DNA from: Bacteroides sp.
Lineage (GTDB): Bacteria; Bacteroidota; Bacteroidia; Bacteroidales; Bacteroidaceae
Direction: 5' to 3'
Assembly: GCA_019414665.1 (NCBI GenBank)
Contig: DXLO01000002.1
Location: 79,875 to 143,874 of the forward strand
Length of the DNA stretch: 64,000 nucleotides
The translations under genes and the position numbers were made by a program. The notes under the pieces were generated by a model. It worked only from the letters and a program-made list of their open reading frames with translations, was not told where the DNA came from and ran no database searches. This document shows positions 42,695 through 50,933 of the stretch, in pieces (the stretch's first letter is position 1; each line of letters begins with the position of its first letter).

Positions 42695-45600
42695 TTAGAA
42701 TTCGGCATTAATAGTAAACGTATAGTTTCTAATATATGGTTCATAACCACGGATACGGAATTCTGCAGATCTATTACCACGAACACTTTCCGGGTGAACG
42801 TTATTAGGCAATGAATTATATATATAGCCTACATTGCGTGCTGCTAAACTTAAATTCAAACCTTTAGCACCAATCTTTGATGCTATGCTTTTAGGCATAC
42901 GATATGACAATGTGATATCACGAAGAGCTATGTAACTTAACTCATGCACCCAGTCATCATTAACGACACCTTCGCCCCAAGAATTTCTAAACACATGATA
43001 TGCACTAGCATGGGTCGGTTCGATAATACCTGCATCAATAGCTTGCTGATGGGTCATACCACTGATGTCATGTGATTTGCCATCAATACCTGTAGCTGAA
43101 GTACCCGGTGCAAACACTCCTTCTAAAATAACACCATCTTCATAGGTGATTCCATTGCTACCCCCTGCATACTGACTTGTCCAAGTCAAACCACCACTTG
43201 CCGCATCACGATATTTTAAAGACGTTTTAGTCCAGCCGGCATTTGAACCGTAACGGTTGCTATACATAGCTACTAAACCACCGATACGCATATCAAGACC
43301 TACATGTAAACTTAAATTTTTCCAGCGCAGGCTTGTTGACATAGAACCTAAAAAATCCGGTTGCATATCACCCAATTCCTGAACCACTCCACTTCTACGT
43401 TCGTATACAGCACGACGCGTATCACTGTAGTTCAACAAAACTCGCCCTTGATCGTCACGAGCAGGAAGAATATCAGTCATTAACATACCATAACTTCCAC
43501 CAACTTTAGCAACAGAACCAATACGGTAGTCATAGGCGTTTACTTGACCTGCAAGTGAAATATATTCAGCTGCATCCGGATGGAGTTCTACAATCTTACT
43601 CGTATTTTTGGTCCATGTGAAATCTAGTCCCCATTCCCAATCTTCATTTTGGAAAGGAATAGTATTCAAAGCTAACTCTATACCTTGATTCTGAATATTA
43701 CCAGCATTAATCAATTGTGTACTGATACCTGATACCCAAGGAGTTGCTATTTCCATTATTTGATCTTTGGTATTTTCTTTATAGTAAGTTACATCCAAAT
43801 TCAGACGGTTTTTAAATGTACGGAAGTCCAAACCAATTTCCCAAGCATTTTTACGTTCCGGTTTTAAATTGGAGGCTTTCATTATTGTATTTAAAGTATT
43901 GGTATAAATATTCCCACCATTAGGCAATTCAATTGTACCAAATCCATAAGCCTGGTTTACATAATAAGGATCGGTATCATTACCTACTTGTGCCCACGAG
44001 CCACGAACCTTAGCGAAAGAGATCCATTCGGGCAATTGCTCACGGAATGTTTCACTAATAATCCAAGAACCTGAAACTGAAGGGTAAAAATAAGAATGAT
44101 TACCTGTACCATTAGCATAAACTAATGCAGAAGACCAATCATTACGTCCTGTAACATCCAAATAGACTTGATTCTTCCATCCTAAATTTAAAGCAAAAAT
44201 GGCAGAAAGCATACGTTTTTCGCTTTTCAATCCACCATCGGATTTTTTAGGATTCTTTGAGTTATCAACGAACCATTGTCCAGGAACCACCATACCTCCG
44301 TCAGTATTTACAGAATATTCATATCTGCTAGTATTATAATATTCAAAGCGTGCAAAGCCACCAATATAATAATCTTTTATAGTTTTGTTCCAAGTAAACG
44401 AGCCACCAAAAGTGGTTTGTTCCTTTGTGTTTTGCCAAATTTTATAATAGCCTCCATCATTGGCATATCCGGTTCCTAATTCTTTGTTATCACCACGATT
44501 GTAGTAATAATTCATATTAGCATCAGCTTTAAATTTCAGCCAGTCGGTTATTTTCATATTAACTTCAAAAGTAGGGCGTACAACTGTTTCTTTTTGGCGA
44601 TAATCATATTTATCAATTTCGAACCAATAGGTTTTACCAGGAACATTTCCATAGATGTCACCATAATCAGTACTTGCCACTCCACCATGTTCGCCGAGAT
44701 ATTTGTTACGGAAATATTGGGGGTCATAATTGGGAGTCCATGTTCCGTTTACGAAATTTTCACCGATATTGCGTGCTGCATTTCTTGGCGTTGAATTAGA
44801 AAAATTCACAGAAGCTGCAACATCTACCCAATCATTTAATTTATGTGTTGCTTTTACCAAGAAAGAATAACGCTCAAATGTATTATTCGGAGTAGTGGAT
44901 TCAGCATGTTTATAAGACATGGAAGCATAGAATGTGGTTTTGTCATTACCACCATGAATAGCTAGATTTGTATTGGTGTTGAAACCTATTTGATACATAT
45001 CCAACATATTATTTTTATGTGGGGAATAAGTAGTCATTGTACCGTCATAATTTTCAATTTGACTACCGTCATATTTAGGACCAAATCCAGTTCCCCAAGT
45101 TCCAATTAAGGTATGTTGTCCAGCTGAGTTCACTTGGAATTGTGTTGGTTGCCAGATATTACCATCACCATCTGCGTCATAACGTCCTACATACGGACCA
45201 TCACCATAGACAGTCTGAATATCTGGAGTTTTATATGCATGGTCGATACCGAATGTTTGAGAGAAACTGATACCTAATCCACTACCACCCTTGCCACTTT
45301 TAGTAGTAATTACAACAGCACCATTCAAACCACGAGAACCATAGAGTGCAGTCGCTGCGGCACCTTTTAAAACAGAAACTGTTTCAAAATCATCAGGATT
45401 TAGATTTTTCAATTCATTACCATAGTCACTGGAATTACTCCCCCAGTTCAAGTCATCATTACCAGATACATTATTATCCAGTATAACACCGTCTACTACA
45501 TAAATAGGCTGGTTGTTATTGCCCATCGTGGAAGCACCACGGATTTGAATTTTGGCTGCGCCAAAGATACCACCATCTGAACTGGAAATTTCAACACCTG

Positions 45601-46087
45601 CTACTTTTCCTTGTAATGCAGTAACCGGAGAAATGGTGTTGGCTGCTTTCAATTCATCACCCCTTACTTCGGTAACGGCATAACCCAGCGCCTTTTCCTC
45701 ACGTTTCAATCCTAGAGCGGTTACAACTACCTCACCCAACAATTGAGTATCATCTTTCAAAAGAACATCTAGAGGTTTCCCGGTCCATTTTATTTCTTGA
45801 GTAGCATAACCAACGAAAGAGATAACAATGATATCCCCTTCCTTTACATTACTTAAAGAGAAGTCACCGTCAAGCCCTGTGATAGTACCATTCGTAGTCC
45901 CTTTCACTACTACAGATGCACCGATAACACCTTCTCCCGTAGCATCCTTGACGATACCCGTACATGTCCCTGTCTGTTGTGTGATTTTCACATCGGCAAC
46001 GCCGGGATTGGCGACCGCGTATGCTGCTCCTGTAGAGGCACCCATTAGGAACAGCAACATACTGACTGATTTTAGTCGTTTTAACAT
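42695..46087 (-). CDS. SusC/RagA-family TonB-dependent transporter (pair 3)
   Basis: A 1130-residue transporter with the shared N-terminus MLKRLKSVSMLLFLMG, the regulatory-like domain (TGIVKDATGEGVIGASVVVKG), TonB box (LGEVVVTALGLKREEKALGYAV), and the plug with YVVDGVILD and VLKGAAATALYGSRGLNGAVV. The barrel ends YTFTINAEF. It is most like the SusC at 50934-54344 through the whole length, so the two pairs are an old inverted duplication. Its leader and first 114 coding bases are, however, identical to pairs 2 and 5 rather than to its closest paralogue. Confidence 0.93.
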   Translation of the reverse strand: MLKRLKSVSMLLFLMGASTGAAYAVANPGVADVKITQQTGTCTGIVKDATGEGVIGASVVVKGTTNGTITGLDGDFSLSNVKEGDIIVISFVGYATQEIKWTGKPLDVLLKDDTQLLGEVVVTALGLKREEKALGYAVTEVRGDELKAANTISPVTALQGKVAGVEISSSDGGIFGAAKIQIRGASTMGNNNQPIYVVDGVILDNNVSGNDDLNWGSNSSDYGNELKNLNPDDFETVSVLKGAAATALYGSRGLNGAVVITTKSGKGGSGLGISFSQTFGIDHAYKTPDIQTVYGDGPYVGRYDADGDGNIWQPTQFQVNSAGQHTLIGTWGTGFGPKYDGSQIENYDGTMTTYSPHKNNMLDMYQIGFNTNTNLAIHGGNDKTTFYASMSYKHAESTTPNNTFERYSFLVKATHKLNDWVDVAASVNFSNSTPRNAARNIGENFVNGTWTPNYDPQYFRNKYLGEHGGVASTDYGDIYGNVPGKTYWFEIDKYDYRQKETVVRPTFEVNMKITDWLKFKADANMNYYYNRGDNKELGTGYANDGGYYKIWQNTKEQTTFGGSFTWNKTIKDYYIGGFARFEYYNTSRYEYSVNTDGGMVVPGQWFVDNSKNPKKSDGGLKSEKRMLSAIFALNLGWKNQVYLDVTGRNDWSSALVYANGTGNHSYFYPSVSGSWIISETFREQLPEWISFAKVRGSWAQVGNDTDPYYVNQAYGFGTIELPNGGNIYTNTLNTIMKASNLKPERKNAWEIGLDFRTFKNRLNLDVTYYKENTKDQIMEIATPWVSGISTQLINAGNIQNQGIELALNTIPFQNEDWEWGLDFTWTKNTSKIVELHPDAAEYISLAGQVNAYDYRIGSVAKVGGSYGMLMTDILPARDDQGRVLLNYSDTRRAVYERRSGVVQELGDMQPDFLGSMSTSLRWKNLSLHVGLDMRIGGLVAMYSNRYGSNAGWTKTSLKYRDAASGGLTWTSQYAGGSNGITYEDGVILEGVFAPGTSATGIDGKSHDISGMTHQQAIDAGIIEPTHASAYHVFRNSWGEGVVNDDWVHELSYIALRDITLSYRMPKSIASKIGAKGLNLSLAARNVGYIYNSLPNNVHPESVRGNRSAEFRIRGYEPYIRNYTFTINAEF

Positions 46088-46274
46088 AGCTGTGATTTTT
46101 TTTAAAGTTTATTGAAAATCAAGTAATTCCGTTTCCTTAGTTCCTTCAGAACTACTCTTGCAGCTATATATCTGATAATCAGAGTATATGTACTTTGGTA
46201 ATTTTAAGATGATCTTTGTCCTTGAATTTACAAACAGGAAATAAATTTGCGATTTCTACCAGTTTTCTACTAGC
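46088..46274 (-). promoter_or_regulatory. SusC leader cassette B: 11-bp direct repeats and shared leader
   Basis: On the minus strand: TAGTAGAAAACTGGTAGAAATC (TAGAAA twice, 11 bp apart, first T at 46269, 182 bp before ATG), and a weak AATTTA/TAAATT stem. Then follow CTGATTATCAGATATATAGC and the 74-base leader identical to cassettes A and D. The remainder of the gap to 46423 holds a hairpin at 46346-46392. Confidence 0.6.
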
Positions 46275-46345
46275 TACCATCCCGTTACCATAGTCAAATT
46301 TAAATTAGGATAGGATTAATAAATATTGTATTGTAATACTTTTTA

Positions 46346-46392
46346 TTCTGTCACCACATATCGCTGGACTTCAATATTATATGGTGACAGAA
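46346..46392. terminator. Hairpin beyond the VapE-like gene
   Basis: TTCTGTCACCACATAT pairs with ATATGGTGACAGAA. It lies 32 bp beyond the stop of the minus-strand VapE-like gene. There is no good T run on that side, so terminator action is likely but not certain. Confidence 0.45.
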
Positions 46393-46423
46393 CTTTCAGT
46401 ATTTCCTTGAAATGGTTTATCAG

Positions 46424-47575
46424 TTAGAGCCGGTTCAGCAGATACTGGTCACCATAGCGGGTATGTAATTTCTTCACTCCCATCAGAGCCAAATGTTTTC
46501 CGAAGGCTCTCATCTTGACATCACGCATGGTTTCAGGACTGGCCTTTTTCATCACTTCATAAATTTGGCCGATAGTCCATCTTTGAAACTTCTCCCCATC
46601 CCGGGGCAGACTGAAGCAGCTATAAAAGAGGCTTTCCTCTATGGGACGGCGCAAAAATGCGTCATTACGCAAGCTGACAGCCTGTTCTTCTTTGGGTGAG
46701 AGCCAATAGCGGCGGTTATGTTTTAGTTCATCTCTTAACTGAGCATAAAGTTGTTTATAATTGATGCGAGGCAAACGGATACTCCCTTTGGTCATCACCG
46801 GATAAAAACGGCGGTTACCGGAAGAATCGGTCAGCAGATCGCAAAAATTGGAAGTGCCAATAAATGAACTAAGGCGCGGTTGCTGGCTATAGCTGCTTTG
46901 AAACGGACGGCGCATACTAAGACCGCTCATTTGGACTAGATTCTTCAACCGTGCCAGTTTACCTTCTTCCATCCGATTGAATTCGTCTATATTGATAAGA
47001 GCCAAAGAGCGCATTTTGCGCAGGGCATCCCCCTCGCGGGTCACATCGAAGTCATCGGTATAATATCCACGTAACGCTGGTGGAAGGAGCGACCGGCAAA
47101 AGGTAGACTTCTTCAGGCCCTGAAGGGGATTAACCAAAATGGGAATCAGGCAGTTGCCATGCATCCGGTTTTTACCGCTCCATTGCATCACCATGCCCAG
47201 CATCCAGATATGAAACACCTCCACCCATTGCGTTTCATCGCTTACCGAGCGTGCCAGCTCGCTTACTCTATCGTGCCCGTCCCAGTGTGGCAGATGTTCC
47301 AAATAGGCTGTCACGGGGTGAAAAGAAGGAATGCGTGACGAACCCAGATAACGGCGCATATCACGGTCCATACAGTTCACGCCTTCCTCTATTGCATTAA
47401 TAACCAATGTGTTGAATTCTCGCTCATCCACCACACGGTATTTATCGAACTTGTGCTTGTCATGAAATTCGCATTGTTCTGTTATTTGGTTGTAACGAAA
47501 GGAATAATGAGTGGTGAGGAACGAATCAAGCCCTTTCATGGCTTGTTTCAGTTTTGAGTCTTTTTCTTTTTCCAT
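46424..47575 (-). CDS. VapE-like (virulence-associated E) protein with DUF3874 tail
   Basis: A 383-residue P-loop NTPase of the phage/plasmid VapE type. The region HPVTAYLEHLPHWDGHDRV (86-104) opens the VapE domain. The Walker A position is NPLQGLKKSTF (149-159), where the glycine before KST is replaced by lysine. Walker B-like LINIDEFNRME is at 193-203, and TSNFCDLLTD...GNRRFYPV follows. The last 85 residues (SPKEEQAVSLRNDAFLRRP onward) look like DUF3874. Usual Bacteroides relatives have a VirE N-terminal partner, which is absent here. It diverges from an HU-related gene across a 313-bp gap. Confidence 0.82.
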   Translation of the reverse strand: MEKEKDSKLKQAMKGLDSFLTTHYSFRYNQITEQCEFHDKHKFDKYRVVDEREFNTLVINAIEEGVNCMDRDMRRYLGSSRIPSFHPVTAYLEHLPHWDGHDRVSELARSVSDETQWVEVFHIWMLGMVMQWSGKNRMHGNCLIPILVNPLQGLKKSTFCRSLLPPALRGYYTDDFDVTREGDALRKMRSLALINIDEFNRMEEGKLARLKNLVQMSGLSMRRPFQSSYSQQPRLSSFIGTSNFCDLLTDSSGNRRFYPVMTKGSIRLPRINYKQLYAQLRDELKHNRRYWLSPKEEQAVSLRNDAFLRRPIEESLFYSCFSLPRDGEKFQRWTIGQIYEVMKKASPETMRDVKMRAFGKHLALMGVKKLHTRYGDQYLLNRL

Positions 47576-47613
47576 TAAATCTGTTTTTTTATTGATTTGA
47601 GGTGTGAAGATAG

Positions 47614-47639
47614 TTCTGCAAAACAGGGTTTTGCAAGAA
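47614..47639. promoter_or_regulatory. Palindrome between the VapE-like and HU-related genes
   Basis: TTCTGCAAAAC and GTTTTGCAAGAA face each other across a short centre, 39 bp upstream of the VapE-like start. It is an operator candidate for the divergent pair. Confidence 0.4.
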
Positions 47640-47681
47640 CTTTGCCCGACAAATTAAAATAAATCCAACGTGTGAAACATT

Positions 47682-47888
47682 TATGGCAGAATCTTTGCAA
47701 GAGGACGAAAGAATCCGTACCTTCGTCCGGAAGAATCTGGGTTCTCACTGACGTGAAGTTGCCTACTCACTTTAGTGAAGAGCCATTGCCACACGGGTGA
47801 AACTGCCGCTTCACTAAGGTGAAGCAACAGAATGTTCTGTAAGTTTGCACGATAACATCCTATAAATAAAACAAATACATAGTACATT
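47682..47888 (+). promoter_or_regulatory. Leader of the HU-related gene with repeated TTCAC/GTGAA palindromes
   Basis: TATGGCAGAATCTTTGCAAG (47682-47701) contains a -7-like AATCTTTG. Downstream are CTCACTGACGTGAAG (47754-47768 region), TCACTTTAGTGA (47767-47778), a half site GGGTGAAAC, and TTCACTAAGGTGAA (47810-47823). The gene starts 65 bp later. The arrangement is duplicated without a gene at 14631-14830. An autoregulatory site or an RNA structure are both possible. Confidence 0.6.
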
Positions 47889-48527
47889 ATGTCAGACATT
47901 AAATTTGATATCTATGAATCTCCGGCAAATGACGGGGAAAAGAAAAAATACCATGTGAGAAACACCAACAAGCAGACCATCCACTCGAAGGACTTGATAC
48001 ACGAGGCTACGCTTTATACTTCAGTAAGCCGTTCGGACTGGGCGGCAGTGGTAGAGGGACTGATAGATATTCTGTCCGAGAAATTAGGTGACGGCAAACG
48101 AATCCATATCAACGGATTAGGGTATTTCTCTGTCAGTATCGGCTCCACAGAAAGTGAAAATCCTAAGAAGATGACCCGTGGCACAGTACAGATAACAGGA
48201 GTCAACTTCCAGCCTGAGAAAAGTTTCAAGAAGAGTATTATAAGCCGGGCACATTTTGTAAGAGAACGATACAAGGTGCACACGGTGGACTTGTCGCCTA
48301 TCGAAGTGGACGGGCTGCTGAGTGAATATTTTAAAGATCATCGCAGTATCACCTGCGCCCGGATGCAGCAGGTCTGCGGAATGACCCGTTCTACCGCATA
48401 CCGCCGCCTACAGGCACTGACCCAAGGAGCCCATCCGTCATTACAACGCGAGGGCTACAAAAATGCCACTGCCTACATACCGGTTAAAGGGCATTACGGA
48501 CGTTCCTACACGGCAGATCGCTGGTAA
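47889..48527 (+). CDS. HU-related DNA-binding protein
   Basis: A 212-residue protein of the Bacteroidales HU-related group (HU_rel). The first 125 residues form an HU/IHF-like domain (ATLYTSVSRSDWAAVVEGLIDILSEKLGDGKRIHINGLGYFSV). The C-terminal part has a helix-turn-helix-like segment (ITCARMQQVCGMTRSTAYRRLQAL, about 153-176) and a basic tail. The extra C-terminal DNA-binding region sets it apart from plain HU (90 residues). It diverges from the VapE-like gene. In other Bacteroides this pair is often followed by an amidase gene, which is missing here; a PNGase F-like gene follows instead. Confidence 0.85.
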   Translation: MSDIKFDIYESPANDGEKKKYHVRNTNKQTIHSKDLIHEATLYTSVSRSDWAAVVEGLIDILSEKLGDGKRIHINGLGYFSVSIGSTESENPKKMTRGTVQITGVNFQPEKSFKKSIISRAHFVRERYKVHTVDLSPIEVDGLLSEYFKDHRSITCARMQQVCGMTRSTAYRRLQALTQGAHPSLQREGYKNATAYIPVKGHYGRSYTADRW

Positions 48528-48605
48528 CGAGCCGGATAGGGTGAAGGGAGAATTTTGTGTTTCATGTAAAATGAATTGTTATATCATACTTTAAAATAAG
48601 AAAAA

Positions 48606-50312
48606 ATGAAAAGAACCATCTTGAAAAACGTAGGAATCGGCTTGTGCTTCCTGCTTAGCACCGGGACGGTCTGCGCGCAGAACTACCCTGGAAAAGTGAA
48701 GAATGCACAAGGTATCGAGGTGACCTACCAATCGAATTACAAAGGGAAAGCCCGGCCGGGGCATCTGTTGATGACCGTATCCAGTGACCGCGTATCATTG
48801 ACCAACGTATGGCCGGAGCAAAACGACCGTCCCAATCCCCGCCCGGAAGACAAGACACCTGTAACCGGCAGTTACATCGACTACACCACCCGGCAGGCAT
48901 ACCGCAGGGCTGAACTACCTAACGGACAAGTGATATCTGCGGTCACTCCCTTCGAATTCGGCAAAGGTTTCACGCAAACGGGCGAAGGAAAACACTTAGG
49001 GATGAACTGCAAAATTTTGCGCACATCCATCAATTCCAACACCATCGAGGTGTGGTATACCAACGACATCCCTTTTCGTGGTACTCCGCAAGCCAATGTG
49101 GGTGTACCTGACGGATTGGTACTGAGAGTCGTGCGAAACGGTGACATGATTCAGGAAGCCACCCATATTACCCCGCTGAAGAAAGGAAAGGATGTGTTGC
49201 CACAGTCGTGGGGGGAAAGCATGGATGCGGCCGACTACCAATATACCATCAACCAAAGCGGAGTTATCACAATTCCGGTCTTCGACCAGCAGAGCATCTG
49301 CTTCAACAACGCTAAATTGCCCGAAGTACTGGAGGATGGCGTACAATACAGTGCCGGAGGCGGCACCATCCTGTTGAAGAAAGTGAAGCTGCCCGACTAT
49401 GTGAAGAATCGTACCGTCTTTGCGGAAGTTGTCCAATACTCGGACGGTGATGCTTACGACCGCACCGGTTCTGTCTTTCTGATACCGGAAGGCAAGCAGC
49501 TGTCTTTTCTTGATGCCATACGTGATTTGAAGAAAGTTCCCTCTTTCCGCTCGGAAAATACGGACTACCACGGGCTGATTTCCACAGCGGAGTATGATGT
49601 GCCTTTAGAGTTGATGCGTTTCTTCACCGGTTTCGGTGTGCGCAAGTTCAATTATAATAAGGTGAAGGGACAGGACTGGGTGGACTCCGTACTTTACAAA
49701 ATGGAGGTAACCCCACTGGCCGAAAAATTGGAAGGGGAAGCTTGGATTGGCGCTTACATCGGCAACTGGGATGCCAAAGGACATCGTCTGTCGTTGAAAC
49801 TGAAGTATTATCCTGATGAAGAACATCGGGTTTATAATACTCTTCCGCTGTTCAATACAGTGAATTATCTGGAGCAGGCAGGACAGCCTTATCCGATTTT
49901 CATGCGTCAGAATTCTCTGACCGTAAAGTTCACCTTGAAGGAGCCTGCCAAGAACGCCCGTCTGTACTACCTCACCACGGGACATGGCGGTTGGGGAGGC
50001 GGTGATGAGTTCAACCAGAAACCGAATACTCTCTATTTGGACGGTGAAAAGGTGATCTCTTTCGTACCTTGGCGGGATGATTGTGGAACTTATCGTAACT
50101 GGAATCCTTGTTCGGGTAATTTCTCCAATGGACTGAGCTCTTCCGACTTGAGCCGTTCCAACTGGTGTCCGGGTACGGTGACCAATCCCGAATACATCTA
50201 TTTGGGTGATCTGGAAGCGGGTGAACACAGCATCACCGTAAAAATACCGCAGGGTGCTCCCGAAGGGGGAAGCAATAGTTATTGGTGTATCTCAGGTACG
50301 CTTATTTATTAA
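48606..50312 (+). CDS. Peptide-N-glycosidase F-type amidase (type II, with extra N-terminal domain)
   Basis: A 568-residue secreted enzyme with a signal peptide ending near CAQ (residue 25). The C-terminal 250 residues resemble PNGase F, which cuts N-glycans from asparagine. E468 in GGWGGGDEFNQK aligns with the essential Glu206, and SSSDLSRSNWCPGTVT is a very close family motif. An aspartate in DWVDSVLYKMEV (D357 or D360) should be the Asp60 counterpart. The first 300 residues (NYPGKVKNAQGIEVTYQS onward) form the additional domain of type II enzymes. It sits between two inverted SusC/SusD pairs, so host glycoproteins or their N-glycans may be the target of those pairs. Confidence 0.88.
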   Translation: MKRTILKNVGIGLCFLLSTGTVCAQNYPGKVKNAQGIEVTYQSNYKGKARPGHLLMTVSSDRVSLTNVWPEQNDRPNPRPEDKTPVTGSYIDYTTRQAYRRAELPNGQVISAVTPFEFGKGFTQTGEGKHLGMNCKILRTSINSNTIEVWYTNDIPFRGTPQANVGVPDGLVLRVVRNGDMIQEATHITPLKKGKDVLPQSWGESMDAADYQYTINQSGVITIPVFDQQSICFNNAKLPEVLEDGVQYSAGGGTILLKKVKLPDYVKNRTVFAEVVQYSDGDAYDRTGSVFLIPEGKQLSFLDAIRDLKKVPSFRSENTDYHGLISTAEYDVPLELMRFFTGFGVRKFNYNKVKGQDWVDSVLYKMEVTPLAEKLEGEAWIGAYIGNWDAKGHRLSLKLKYYPDEEHRVYNTLPLFNTVNYLEQAGQPYPIFMRQNSLTVKFTLKEPAKNARLYYLTTGHGGWGGGDEFNQKPNTLYLDGEKVISFVPWRDDCGTYRNWNPCSGNFSNGLSSSDLSRSNWCPGTVTNPEYIYLGDLEAGEHSITVKIPQGAPEGGSNSYWCISGTLIY

Positions 50313-50318
50313 TGTAAA

Positions 50319-50369
50319 TTCCTTTGTCCTGCGATAACAGAAATGTTTCTGTCACCGCAGGACAAGGAA
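50319..50369. terminator. Hairpin after the PNGase F gene
   Basis: TTCCTTTGTCCTGCG pairs with CGCAGGACAAGGAA, and an inner ACAGAAA/TTTCTGT stem extends it. There is no T run. A second small palindrome AAGGACAATCTTGTCCTT follows near 50395-50412. The rest of the 620-bp gap to 50933 shows no gene I can support. Confidence 0.6.
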
Positions 50370-50831
50370 TGTTCCAACTTTTCTATCTCCTCAAAGGACA
50401 ATCTTGTCCTTGGGCAAGTTGGCACATGGGCAAGTTCAAGGACTTAAAATTACAGCCTACAGTTTGTTTGGACTTCTTTCCCTCTTCCGTTCTTCCTTTC
50501 ATATTCCTTCTTTCCTTTCATCTTTTGATTGTTGTCTGCAATACTGCCTATATAAAAAAGGAATATTTTCTCTGGCAATACACCAACGGCATGGACTGGC
50601 ATTACCTTTTTTCCTTTGGTTCTTATCCCAATATGCGTTACCTGTTTTCTACCGACTACCAAACAAACGGTAAATATTCGATGAAAAAACAATATAAATC
50701 ATTTCAAGAAAGTTCTGTGAAAGTTATCGGTTCTCTCTTTAAATAGGGGGCTCCAGATATCTCAAACGTTAAAAATCAGAGCATATTAAAAATATTTTTC
50801 AATAGATTCTTTATATATATTAAAATTGTTA

Positions 50832-50933
50832 TATATTTGCACCGTTAATCTAAATTAAATTGAAAAACATAGTTCTGAAGGAACTAAGAAAATGTAATTA
50901 CTTGATTTTCAATAAACTTAAAAAATCACAGCT
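50832..50933 (+). promoter_or_regulatory. Promoter and SusC leader cassette C (variant)
   Basis: TATATTTG (50832-50839) is a consensus -7 box. The leader then holds TAGTTCTGAAGGAACTA and ATTACTTGATTTTCAATAAAC as in the other cassettes, but GGAAACGG is replaced by GAAAATG and the A run is shorter. The TAGAAA direct repeat and the strong hairpin of the other copies are absent at the matching distance. Confidence 0.6.

Noticed and set aside
47750..47825. TTCAC/GTGAA repeats as a CRISPR array
   Set aside because: The repeats are short palindromes with irregular spacing and no uniform spacers; they fit operator sites better.
50324..50746. 140-residue plus-strand frame in the gap before pair 4
   Set aside because: Begins inside a hairpin, has an erratic composition and no ribosome site; I treat the gap as non-coding.
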